From positions 1 through 27,177 of the forward strand of contig CAYTZG010000022.1 of the NCBI GenBank assembly GCA_964442435.1: a stretch of DNA of 27,177 nt. The letters run 5' to 3'. Source of the stretch: CAMXAS01 sp964442435 (GTDB lineage: Bacteria > Bacteroidota > Bacteroidia > Bacteroidales > P3). Made by a program: the position numbers and the translations under genes. The first letter of the stretch is position 1; each line of letters opens with the position of its first letter. Below the pieces are notes generated by a model. The model saw only the letters and a program-made list of their open reading frames with translations, searched no databases and had not been told where the DNA came from. Below, piece by piece: positions 7,716 to 15,137 of this stretch.

Positions 7716-8989
7716 TTTATATATTCACGCACAGTTATCCGTATGCCCGTCGCGGCGAGGTTTTTCTCAACGATGAAATGCGGGCGGTGCAAACCATGGG
7801 GCTGGCGGATGAGGTCCGTTTCGTGCCGCTATGCCGTGAAAAGGGCGTGCCGGTTTCGGCTTGCCCGACCGTGCGTTCCGAGCCTTGTCTGCTCGGCGTG
7901 TCGGAGGGCGTATCGTGGTGGAAGTCGCTATGGCGGTCTATTCGCATCGGCATCGGTATGGTTTGTCAGCCGTTGTTTTGGCGGATGCCGGCCGATTTCA
8001 ACCGGCGATTGTCATTTCGGGCCAATCTGAGGCAAGGCACCAAGTATTTTTATGCGGCTTGGGCTTATGCCGACTGGATTCGCCGCAACAGGCACGTGTT
8101 GAAGTCCGGCGATATTATATATAGCTATTGGGCGCATTACAATGTATTGGGGATGGCTTTGGCCAAGCGGAAAGGGTGGTTGCCCTCCGGTGTGCGTTGT
8201 ATTTCGCGCGGGCATCGTTATGATATATACGATGAGGCGTGCGGCCGTTATTTCCCCTATCGGCGGTTTTCGTTGGCAGTATTGGACGGCTTGTTCCCGT
8301 GTTCGGTGCATGGGACGGAATGCCTGCGTCAGCGTTTTCCCGAAATGGCGAACAAGATAGCGACGGCCTTTTTGGGTGTTTGGCCGATGGGGAACGAGGA
8401 TGCAACGCGGATACGGGCTTTGCGGCCAACGGAAAAGGTGGTTCGCGTTGTGTCCTGCTCTTTGGTCAGCCCGGTCAAGCGGCTGCCGTTGCTGTGGCGG
8501 TCTTTGGCGGAATTCTCCGCCCAACTGCCGGCGGATGTCGTCTTGGAATGGCATCATTTCGGTGGCGGGGCAGGCCTGTCGGCCTTGCAGGCGGAGGCGG
8601 CCGCAAAGGCCACCGGTTATCCGGGCCTCAAAACCGTATGGCATGGTCAAACCGACAATGCCAAGTTGCGGGAAACGTATCTGAACGTGTATTTCCATGT
8701 GTTCGTCAATGTGAGCGAGAGCGAGGGATTGCCGGTCTCGTTTATGGAGGCCTTTGCGGCCGGTATCCCCGTGTTGGCGACCGATGTGGGCGGAAGCGGG
8801 GAACTCGTGCGTTTGGGCGGGGGATGTCCGTTGCCGAAGGGTTTTACGCAGTCCGATTTCAATCAGGCCATGGAGGCGATTCTGCAGGCCGGCGATGCGG
8901 CGCGCCATGCCGCATATCAGGGCTATCTGACCCACTTTTCGGCCGAACGGAACTATGAGGCGTTTTATCGAAAAAATGTGCACCTATGA
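7712..8989 (+). CDS. GT4-family glycosyltransferase
   Basis: A 425-residue GT-B fold enzyme. The C-terminal domain contains SPVKRLPLL near 253-261, an ESEGLPVSFMEAFAAG stretch with the EX7E pair at E338 and E346, and GIPVLATDVGG at 351-361, which bind the nucleotide-sugar donor with retention of anomeric configuration. The N-terminal domain begins MIYIFTHSYPY, like colanic-acid WcaL-type transferases. The frame extends upstream to 7652, but the ATG at 7712 overlaps the previous stop as ATGA and gives a proper N-terminus. It would act on the cytoplasmic face of the inner membrane in assembly of the first locus's repeat unit; donor and acceptor are not predictable. Confidence 0.88.
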   Translation: MIYIFTHSYPYARRGEVFLNDEMRAVQTMGLADEVRFVPLCREKGVPVSACPTVRSEPCLLGVSEGVSWWKSLWRSIRIGIGMVCQPLFWRMPADFNRRLSFRANLRQGTKYFYAAWAYADWIRRNRHVLKSGDIIYSYWAHYNVLGMALAKRKGWLPSGVRCISRGHRYDIYDEACGRYFPYRRFSLAVLDGLFPCSVHGTECLRQRFPEMANKIATAFLGVWPMGNEDATRIRALRPTEKVVRVVSCSLVSPVKRLPLLWRSLAEFSAQLPADVVLEWHHFGGGAGLSALQAEAAAKATGYPGLKTVWHGQTDNAKLRETYLNVYFHVFVNVSESEGLPVSFMEAFAAGIPVLATDVGGSGELVRLGGGCPLPKGFTQSDFNQAMEAILQAGDAARHAAYQGYLTHFSAERNYEAFYRKNVHL

Positions 8990-10206
8990 ATATCCTGCTC
9001 GTCAATCATTATGCCGGCACCCCGGATTTCGGCATGGAGTTTCGCCCCTACTATTTAGCGCGGGAATGGGTCAAGAGCGGGCATAGGGTTTTGGTAGTCG
9101 GCGGCACTTATTCGCATCTGCGGAAGAAACAGCCGCATTCGGGCACGGCAACCATAGACGGCGTTGACTATCGTTGGCTGTGGACGCCGAAGTACAATGG
9201 CAACGGCGTTTTGCGTTTTTTGTCGATGCTCTGCTTTGTGGCGCAGTTGTTCCTGCACGGCCGTGCGTGGCGGCGCTTTAAGCCTGACGTCGTTATCGCT
9301 TCTTCCACCTATACGCTCGACAACTGGCCCTGTTACCGCATCGCCAAACGCTTCCATGCCAAATATGTCTACGAAATCCACGACCTGTGGCCGCTTTCGC
9401 CTATGGAGTTGGGCGGCATGAGTGCGCATCACCCGTTTATCCGGCTCATGCAATGGGGCGAAGATTACGCGTATCGTCATGCCGACAAAGTGGTCTCGAT
9501 TTTGCCTTGTGTACACGGGCACGTCCAAGAACACGGTCTGCCTTTGGATAAGTTGGCTTTGGTGCCGAACGGCGTTGTGGCGGCGGATTGGTCGGATGAA
9601 AATAGGGCCGCTTTGCCCGAAGAACACCAGCGGTTGTTGGCTAAACTCAAATCAGAAAATAAATTCATTTTGGGTTATGCGGGTGGATGTGCGCTTTCCA
9701 ATGCGTTGTCATTCCTTATCGATGCCATGGTGCAACTTAAAGACCGCAAGGATATCGCCTTGGTCTTGGTTGGCGATGGGGTGGAGAAGAAGCGGTTGAT
9801 GCAACGGGTGGCCATGTTTCCGTGCGAAATTTATTTTCTGCCGCCGGTCAACAAACGGAGTTTGCCTACCTTGTTGGCCGCTTGCGATGTATTGTTGCTG
9901 TCTTGGTTGCGCTGTTCGGTTTATCGCTTCGGGGTCAGTCCCAATAAGATTTTCGATTACATGATGGCGGGCAAACCCATCATTATGGCGATAGAAGCCG
10001 GTAATGACATTGTGAAAGACGCTGATTGCGGTTGGCGTGTGGCGCCGGAAAATCCGGAAGCCATCGCCCGGGCCATACAGACGGCCGCCGCCTGCAAACC
10101 GGAAGAATTGAAGCGATTGGGGCAAAACGGCTACGACTATGTGACGCGCCATCACGATTTTCAAATGATAGCCGCCCGCTTCCTCCAAGCTATCGTCTCC
10201 GCATAA
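8986..10206 (+). CDS. GT4-family glycosyltransferase, WbuB-like
   Basis: A 406-residue GT-B enzyme resembling WbuB (N-acetylfucosaminyl transferase) proteins. It starts MNILLVNHYAGTP with a short loop after the first strand, has an EIHDLWPLSP segment at 130-139, VPNGV at 193-197, and SPNKIFDYMMAGKPII at 318-333 in the place where other GT4 enzymes carry EX7E. It begins inside the previous gene's stop (ATGA at 8986-8989) and ends one base from the stop of the convergent ligase-like gene. The L-FucNAc specificity of WbuB cannot be assumed, since no FucNAc pathway genes lie nearby. Confidence 0.87.
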   Translation: MNILLVNHYAGTPDFGMEFRPYYLAREWVKSGHRVLVVGGTYSHLRKKQPHSGTATIDGVDYRWLWTPKYNGNGVLRFLSMLCFVAQLFLHGRAWRRFKPDVVIASSTYTLDNWPCYRIAKRFHAKYVYEIHDLWPLSPMELGGMSAHHPFIRLMQWGEDYAYRHADKVVSILPCVHGHVQEHGLPLDKLALVPNGVVAADWSDENRAALPEEHQRLLAKLKSENKFILGYAGGCALSNALSFLIDAMVQLKDRKDIALVLVGDGVEKKRLMQRVAMFPCEIYFLPPVNKRSLPTLLAACDVLLLSWLRCSVYRFGVSPNKIFDYMMAGKPIIMAIEAGNDIVKDADCGWRVAPENPEAIARAIQTAAACKPEELKRLGQNGYDYVTRHHDFQMIAARFLQAIVSA

Positions 10207-10207
10207 A

Positions 10208-11533
10208 TTACGGTTCTTGATGCCCCGTATATTGCGAAAACGCCACTAATAGACCGTACATCAGGCCGAAGAAAATGATGCCGATTTTAAAATCCAAATT
10301 CCGGTCGGTCAGCGAAAAACAAAAGGCCAGTATCATGAACATGGCCAAAAGACCGTTTTTCGATTTATAGGATAGCCTGAAACCCACAAAGAAAAGCCAA
10401 GTCAGGGCCAAGATGCCGACAGCGCCGAAGCGTATGCCGTCAAGTAACCATTGGTTATGCGGATGGTTATGTCCGGTTTCAATCAAGAGGCATTTTTCCG
10501 CGCCGGTTCCCCATCCGAACAACGGCTTTTCCTTGATGGCCTCTATCGATTTCTGCCAAAGCACGATGCGGGGTTTTACAGAACCTTCCCGGATCTCGGT
10601 ATCCGTTTTTTTGTCGAAAAGATTGACGTTCACCGATTGATAGGTGTTGGCAATCACCTGCCTTTTTTGGGGCGAATAGAGGAGAAAAACGCTTACAAGT
10701 CCTACAATCAACACCATGATACCGATGGCCGACAGGGTGGAGAAATGTTTGTAAATCAAAAATCCGATGGCGAGCACGCACCAGAAAACAAAGACCAGAC
10801 AACCCATTTTCGACATATCCGCAAAGATGCCGAAGAATGTGAAGATGAGCAGCAGGGCAATGTTGAAGAGTTTTTTGTACCAAGGCTTATACCATTCCGG
10901 GTAGGTAACCCATGTATATACAATTGCACTCATGGCCGTCAGCATATACCAGGCTTGGAACGTATGGTGTACCCAAAAATGGCGGCCGGTTTCAGACAGA
11001 TAGAAAGCCGGATGCCGCGAATAAATATCGAGTAGGGCCAGCCAGCGATGTTCGTCATAAGCGGGTTTCAAATCCGGATGATTGATCGCTAAAATCATGA
11101 ACGCCATAAAAATAGCCACCATTAACAGACAGGACGCGTAAAGCACGCCCCCCAAAACCTTTAAACGTTTCAGTGTAAAGAAACCCGGTCCCAAGAGCAG
11201 GAATATGGCCGGAAAAACGATGAGCGACAAGTTGTTTTCCAAAATGGAACCGGCCTTAGGGCAATGGGTATAAAGCATACCGATTAGCGTGAGCAGATAG
11301 AGCCCCACCATGGGCGCGAAGCACCACGCGTACCGTTGCCACTTGGGATTCTTGAATGCGGAAAAAGACCCGAAGCAAATGCCGTAGACCAACGCCAAGC
11401 CGCCAATACCACCGATGAGATAGGATGAAAATAGCCAGTTGTAAGGCGCACTCAGAATAAAAAGTCCGATGATAAACAGGATGATATATTCAAAGATGGA
11501 TTTAAATGGCAGTGCCTTTGTATTGGGTATCAT
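10208..11533 (-). CDS. O-antigen ligase-like membrane protein (WaaL/Wzy_C family)
   Basis: A 441-residue polytopic protein with roughly ten to twelve membrane helices. A long periplasmic loop ends in GWGTGAEKCLLIETGHNHPHNQWLLDGIRFG (split here into its key parts: GWGTGAE, then HNHPHNQ about residues 360-366), typical of WaaL and related Wzy_C proteins, and a cytoplasmic-face MSKMG precedes helix pairs in the middle. It is on the opposite strand to all neighbouring glycan genes and has its own consensus promoter. That isolation, and the presence of another Wzy_C protein in the adjacent operon, favour a ligase role joining O-antigen to lipid A-core; a second polymerase is the alternative. Confidence 0.8.
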   Translation of the reverse strand: MIPNTKALPFKSIFEYIILFIIGLFILSAPYNWLFSSYLIGGIGGLALVYGICFGSFSAFKNPKWQRYAWCFAPMVGLYLLTLIGMLYTHCPKAGSILENNLSLIVFPAIFLLLGPGFFTLKRLKVLGGVLYASCLLMVAIFMAFMILAINHPDLKPAYDEHRWLALLDIYSRHPAFYLSETGRHFWVHHTFQAWYMLTAMSAIVYTWVTYPEWYKPWYKKLFNIALLLIFTFFGIFADMSKMGCLVFVFWCVLAIGFLIYKHFSTLSAIGIMVLIVGLVSVFLLYSPQKRQVIANTYQSVNVNLFDKKTDTEIREGSVKPRIVLWQKSIEAIKEKPLFGWGTGAEKCLLIETGHNHPHNQWLLDGIRFGAVGILALTWLFFVGFRLSYKSKNGLLAMFMILAFCFSLTDRNLDFKIGIIFFGLMYGLLVAFSQYTGHQEP

Positions 11534-11570
11534 GTTGTTTCGTTAAGGGTTATACTTGGGTTAAACAACG

Positions 11571-11601
11571 TTGCAAAACTACACAAAATGTGCTATTTTT
11601 G
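11571..11601 (+). promoter_or_regulatory. Promoter of wlbA
   Basis: TTG at 11571-11573, a 20-nt spacer and TATTTTTG at 11594-11601 form a Bacteroidetes promoter. The wlbA ATG begins 6 nt after the -7 box, so the transcript would be leaderless or have only a base or two of leader. Confidence 0.68.
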
Positions 11602-11605
11602 CAAA
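11574..11605 (-). promoter_or_regulatory. Promoter of the O-antigen ligase-like gene
   Basis: On the minus strand TTTG (11605-11602), a 20-nt spacer and TAGTTTTG (11581-11574) match the Bacteroidetes consensus exactly. Transcription would begin near 11569, some 36 nt before the ATG at 11533. It occupies the same 35 bp as the wlbA promoter on the other strand. Confidence 0.75.
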
Positions 11606-11606
11606 G

Positions 11607-12238
11607 ATGAAAAATTTCGCCCTGATAGGCGTGGGCGGCTATATCGCGCCGCGCCACCTGAAAGCCATTCAAGATACGGGCAACACCTTGCTCGCGGCCT
11701 ACGATAAATTCGACAGCGTGGGCATCATGGACCGCTACTTTCCGCAGTGTTCCTTCTTTACAGAGATGGAACTCTTTGACCGGCATTTGGCCAAACTCAA
11801 ACGGCAGGGTGTAAGTCTGGATTTCATGAGTGTCTGCACACCCAACTATCTGCACGACGCACATATCCGTTTCGGTTTGCGTCAGGGGGCGGATGTCATT
11901 TGCGAGAAGCCGGTTGTATTGAACCCTTGGAATATAGAGGCGTTGGAAGCCGAAGAGAAGAATTGCGGCCATTGCATATATACGATATTGCAATTGCGGT
12001 TGCATCCGGCCATCATCGCGCTCAAGAAACGCATAGCCGAAGGGCCGAAAGACAAGGTCTATGACCTTGATTTGACCTATATCACATCGCGCGGTCATTG
12101 GTATTATACGTCTTGGAAGGGCGACGTCCGCAAGAGCGGCGGCGTGGCCACGAACATCGGCGTCCATTTCTACGATATGCTCTGTTGGATATTCGGCGAT
12201 GTGGCGGAAAACACCGTGCATATCAGCCGGCACGACCG
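11607..12238 (+). CDS. wlbA: UDP-N-acetyl-2-amino-2-deoxyglucuronate dehydrogenase (WlbA/WbpB), truncated by gap
   Basis: The first 210 residues of a Gfo/Idh/MocA-family oxidoreductase that oxidises C3 of UDP-GlcNAcA. MKNFALIGVGGYIAPRHLKAI is the distinctive WlbA/WbpB N-terminus (NAD site GVGGYI at 8-13); SVCTPNYLHDAHIRFGL, then CEKPVVLNPWN with the EKP motif, and GGVATNIGVHFYDML follow as in the family. The usual length is about 315-350 residues, so 100 or more C-terminal residues are missing in the assembly gap starting at 12239. A frame open from 11571 exists, but the ATG at 11607 gives the conserved start. It is divergent from the ligase-like gene and is separated from its pathway partners wlbB and the dehydrogenase. 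Confidence 0.9.
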
Positions 12239-12338
12239 NNNNNNNNNNNNNNNNNNNNNNNNNNNNNNNNNNNNNNNNNNNNNNNNNNNNNNNNNNNNNN
12301 NNNNNNNNNNNNNNNNNNNNNNNNNNNNNNNNNNNNNN
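12239..12338. other. Assembly gap (100 N)
   Basis: Exactly 100 undetermined bases, the conventional placeholder for a scaffold join of unknown length. It interrupts wlbA. The real missing segment must be at least the rest of wlbA (about 300 nt) and could hold whole genes such as the 3-aminotransferase that normally works with WlbA and WlbB. Confidence 0.97.
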
Positions 12339-12362
12339 TCGGAGCATCCGTTCGGTTGGTAA
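12339..12362 (+). CDS. Possible C-terminal tail of the gene in the gap
   Basis: Directly after the gap the sequence can be read as SEHPFGW and a TAA stop at 12360-12362. It could be the end of wlbA or of another gene lying in the gap. Agreement of frame across the gap means nothing, because the gap length is nominal. Seven residues are too few for identification. Confidence 0.25.
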   Translation, partial: SEHPFGW

Positions 12363-12378
12363 TTATCTTGCCAATCCG

Positions 12379-12410
12379 CTTGATAATCAAAAGTAAAATA
12401 CTTAACTTTG
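12379..12410 (+). promoter_or_regulatory. Promoter of the upxY capsule operon
   Basis: CTTG at 12379-12382, a 20-nt spacer and TAACTTTG at 12403-12410 match the Bacteroidetes promoter (three of four -33 bases, full -7 box). Transcription should start near 12415. This is the only clear promoter in front of the long operon that ends at the terminator at 27086. Confidence 0.72.
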
Positions 12411-12524
12411 TGACCTATGAACAGGCGGCCTGTGTGGCAGGGCGAAAGCTCGCTACAAAACCGTATCTGTCTGTGTAAGTCACTGACAAACATATTGATG
12501 CCAGAATTGGCATGAACTAGGAGT
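12411..12524 (+). promoter_or_regulatory. 5' leader of the capsule operon with hairpin
   Basis: About 110 nt of untranslated leader separate the promoter from upxY. A 6-bp hairpin with a 4-nt loop (ATGCCA 12498-12503, TGGCAT 12508-12513) lies 11 nt before the start codon. In Bacteroides, UpxY proteins recognise the leader of their own operon and prevent early termination, so this leader is the expected target. I see no T-run terminator in it, and the exact recognition element cannot be named. Confidence 0.5.
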
Positions 12525-13076
12525 ATGCCCTTGCCCGTCGAAAGCCCCGCTTTGTGTTGGTTCGTGTTGCGGGCCTACAAGAACGAGAAGAAGGCCGAGG
12601 AGGTGCTGGGCGGTGAAAACGGCTTGCCGTATTTCATTCCCAAACAGTATGCCGTGCGGGTTTACCACGGCAAGAAAACCAGGCGGTTGGTGCCGGTCAT
12701 ACCGGGTTTGGTGTTCGTGCAGGCCAGTCAAAACGCTATCTGCGATTTTAAAAAACGGCACAACTTTTTGCAGTTCGTCATGCGGACGCGCAACGCCGCC
12801 GACAAGGATTACCTCATTGTGCCCGACAAGCAGATGGCGGATTTCATGCGGGTGGCGGGGCAATACGAAACGGAGGTGACCTATTACGCGCCGGAGGAAC
12901 TCCATTTGGAAAAGGGGGCGCGCGTGCGCATCCTCGGCGGGCCGTTCGACGGTGTGGAAGGCGTGTTCATGAAAGTGGAAGGGGCGCGCGCCCGACGGTT
13001 GATTGTGCAGATTCCGAATACATTGGCCGCCGTCGTGTCGGTCGCACCCGATTTGGTGGAAGTGATAAAAGATTAA
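12525..13076 (+). CDS. upxY: UpxY-family transcription antiterminator (NusG paralogue)
   Basis: A 183-residue specialised NusG protein. The NGN domain runs from about 10 to 110 (CWFVLRAYKNEKKAEEVL, then VPVIPGLVFVQAS at 56-68), and a C-terminal KOW motif lies around 130-155 (KGARVRILGGPFDGVEGVFMKV). UpxY proteins bind RNA polymerase near the start of a capsule operon and allow it to transcribe the whole long unit; its place as first gene fits that role. The usual second gene, upxZ, an inhibitor of other loci's UpxY, is missing: rmlA follows after 21 nt. AGGAG lies only 1 nt before the ATG, too close for an ordinary ribosome binding site. The start is chosen because it leaves a family-typical short N-terminus. 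Confidence 0.9.
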   Translation: MPLPVESPALCWFVLRAYKNEKKAEEVLGGENGLPYFIPKQYAVRVYHGKKTRRLVPVIPGLVFVQASQNAICDFKKRHNFLQFVMRTRNAADKDYLIVPDKQMADFMRVAGQYETEVTYYAPEELHLEKGARVRILGGPFDGVEGVFMKVEGARARRLIVQIPNTLAAVVSVAPDLVEVIKD

Positions 13077-13097
13077 CATATCCAATACGTAAAATTG

Positions 13098-13985
13098 ATG
13101 AAAGGTATTGTTCTTGCAGGAGGTTCCGGTACGCGGCTTTATCCCATAACCAAGGGCGTGTCCAAGCAACTGTTGCCGATTTTTGATAAACCGATGGTGT
13201 ATTATCCGATTTCAACATTGATGTTGGCCGGAATACGGGATATCCTGATTATATCCACACCACAGGATTTGCCGGGCTTCAAGCGCTTGCTTGGCGACGG
13301 TTCCGATTATGGCGTTAATTTTACCTATGCTGAGCAGCCTTCGCCGGACGGTCTCGCCCAAGCGTTCATTATTGGCAAGGAGTTCATCGGCAACGATGCA
13401 GCCTGTTTGGTTTTGGGCGACAATATTTTTCATGGCGCCGGTTTTTCAAAGATTTTGAAAGATGCCGTCGTTACGGCTGAAAACGAAGGCAAAGCCACGG
13501 TGTTCGGCTATTGGGTAGATGACCCGGAACGCTATGGCGTGGCGGAGTTCGATGAGAACGGCAAATGTCTTTCCATTGAGGAAAAACCCACGCATCCCAA
13601 GTCCAACTATGCGGTGGTGGGACTTTATTTCTACCCCAACAAGGTAGTCGATGTGGCTGCCACCATTAAACCCTCGGCACGTGGAGAGTTGGAAATCACG
13701 ACAGTCAACCAGGAGTTCTTGCATGCAGATGCCTTGAAGGTGCAGACCTTACCCCGAGGCTTTGCATGGCTTGACACCGGTACCCATGATTCGCTTTCGG
13801 AAGCTTCGATTTACGTAGAGGTTTTGGAGAAAAGACAAGGTTTGAAAATCGCCTGTTTGGAAGGCATTGCCTATCGTCAGGGCTGGATTGACAAGGAAAA
13901 AGTGAAGGCGCTGGCCCAGCCGATGCTCAAGAATCAATACGGGCAATATTTGATGAAATTAATCGACGAATCCTGTGGTAGGTAA
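13098..13985 (+). CDS. rmlA: Glucose-1-phosphate thymidylyltransferase
   Basis: A 295-residue RmlA, which makes dTDP-glucose from dTTP and glucose 1-phosphate. The nucleotide-binding signature GGSGTRLYPIT follows MKGIVLA at the N-terminus, with KQLLPIFDKPMVYYP next; later EQPSPDGLAQAF, LGDNIFHG, and GFAWLDTGTH are all family signatures. Length is normal. A TTG at 13095 is in frame, but the ATG at 13098 is the standard start. rmlB follows after 15 nt. Confidence 0.96.
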   Translation: MKGIVLAGGSGTRLYPITKGVSKQLLPIFDKPMVYYPISTLMLAGIRDILIISTPQDLPGFKRLLGDGSDYGVNFTYAEQPSPDGLAQAFIIGKEFIGNDAACLVLGDNIFHGAGFSKILKDAVVTAENEGKATVFGYWVDDPERYGVAEFDENGKCLSIEEKPTHPKSNYAVVGLYFYPNKVVDVAATIKPSARGELEITTVNQEFLHADALKVQTLPRGFAWLDTGTHDSLSEASIYVEVLEKRQGLKIACLEGIAYRQGWIDKEKVKALAQPMLKNQYGQYLMKLIDESCGR

Positions 13986-14000
13986 AAAAACGCAACAATT

Positions 14001-15134
14001 ATGAAACGCAACATTCTCATTACCGGCGGCGCCGGATTCATCGGCTCGCACGTGGTGCGGCTGTTTGTCAATCGGTATCCGGATTATCATATCGTCAATC
14101 TGGACAAATTGACCTATGCCGGCAACCTCGCCAACCTCAAGGACATAGAGTCTCAGCCCAACTATACGTTCGTCAAGGCCGACATCGCCGATTTGGACGA
14201 GGTGCGCCGCATCATCAGCACGCACCATATCGACGGTATCATCCATCTGGCCGCCGAAAGCCATGTGGACCGCTCCATCAAAGATCCGTTCACGTTCGCG
14301 CGCACGAATGTGATGGGCACGTTGGCCCTGTTGCAGGCCGCCAAGGAATATTGGGAGACCTTGCCCGAAAAATACGATGGCAAGTTGTTCTACCACATCT
14401 CCACCGATGAGGTCTATGGCGCGTTGGAACTGACGCATCCCGAAGGCGTGCCTGCGCCCTTTACCACCAAGGCGTCGGCCGGCGAACACGAAGCCTACGG
14501 CACCGATTTTTTCGTTGAAACCACCAAATACAACCCGCATTCTCCTTATTCGGCCTCCAAGGCTTCGAGCGACCATTTCGTGCGCGCCTACCACGATACC
14601 TACGGCATGCCGACAATCGTGACGAACTGTTCCAACAACTACGGCCCGTATCAGTTTCCGGAAAAGCTGATACCGTTGTTTATCAACAATATCCGGCAGG
14701 GCAAACCGCTGCCGGTTTACGGCAAGGGCGAGAACGTGCGCGATTGGCTGTACGTCGAAGACCACGCCCGCGCCATCGACATGATTTTCCACAAGGGGAA
14801 GGTGGCCGAAACCTACAACATAGGCGGCTTCAACGAATGGAAGAACATCGACCTCATTAAGGTGCTCATCAAGACCGTAGACCGTCTGTTGGGGCATCCG
14901 GAGGGGCAGTCCGAGAAACTGATTACCTATGTGACCGACCGTTTGGGGCACGATATGCGCTACGCCATCGACAGCCGGAAACTCCAAAAGGAACTGGGCT
15001 GGGAACCCTCGCTCCAGTTTGAGGAGGGCATCGAGAAAACCGTGCGCTGGTATCTTGAGCATCAGGCGTGGATGGATAACATCACCTCCGGCGAGTACGA
15101 GCGGTATTACGAGGAGATGTATAAAAACCGGTAA
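14001..15134 (+). CDS. rmlB: dTDP-glucose 4,6-dehydratase
   Basis: A 377-residue extended short-chain dehydrogenase that converts dTDP-glucose to dTDP-4-keto-6-deoxyglucose. NAD site GGAGFIGS at 9-16, HLAAESHVDRS around 82-92, STDEVYG at 134-140 and the catalytic YSASK at 183-187 are all present, as is NCSNNYGPYQFPEKLIP. The insertion AGEHEAYGTDFFVETTKYNP at about 160-179 is common in Bacteroidetes RmlB. rmlC and rmlD do not follow, so the 4-keto sugar must either be finished by enzymes encoded elsewhere or go into another deoxysugar. The next gene begins 3 nt after the stop. Confidence 0.96.
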   Translation: MKRNILITGGAGFIGSHVVRLFVNRYPDYHIVNLDKLTYAGNLANLKDIESQPNYTFVKADIADLDEVRRIISTHHIDGIIHLAAESHVDRSIKDPFTFARTNVMGTLALLQAAKEYWETLPEKYDGKLFYHISTDEVYGALELTHPEGVPAPFTTKASAGEHEAYGTDFFVETTKYNPHSPYSASKASSDHFVRAYHDTYGMPTIVTNCSNNYGPYQFPEKLIPLFINNIRQGKPLPVYGKGENVRDWLYVEDHARAIDMIFHKGKVAETYNIGGFNEWKNIDLIKVLIKTVDRLLGHPEGQSEKLITYVTDRLGHDMRYAIDSRKLQKELGWEPSLQFEEGIEKTVRWYLEHQAWMDNITSGEYERYYEEMYKNR

Positions 15135-15137
15135 GCG

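Noticed and set aside
12369..12512. A 7-bp inverted repeat (TGCCAAT at 12369-12375, ATTGGCA at 12506-12512) flanking the upxY promoter, as in invertible capsule promoters
   Set aside because: Seven bases in a region of this size are expected by chance, the match does not extend, and no recombinase gene is nearby. The gap hides sequence to the left, so phase variation is not excluded.
12519..12523. AGGAG as ribosome binding site of upxY
   Set aside because: Only 1 nt separates it from the ATG, and genes in this phylum rarely depend on such sites.
13095..13100. TTG at 13095 as start of rmlA
   Set aside because: The ATG at 13098 gives the canonical MKGIVLAGG N-terminus.
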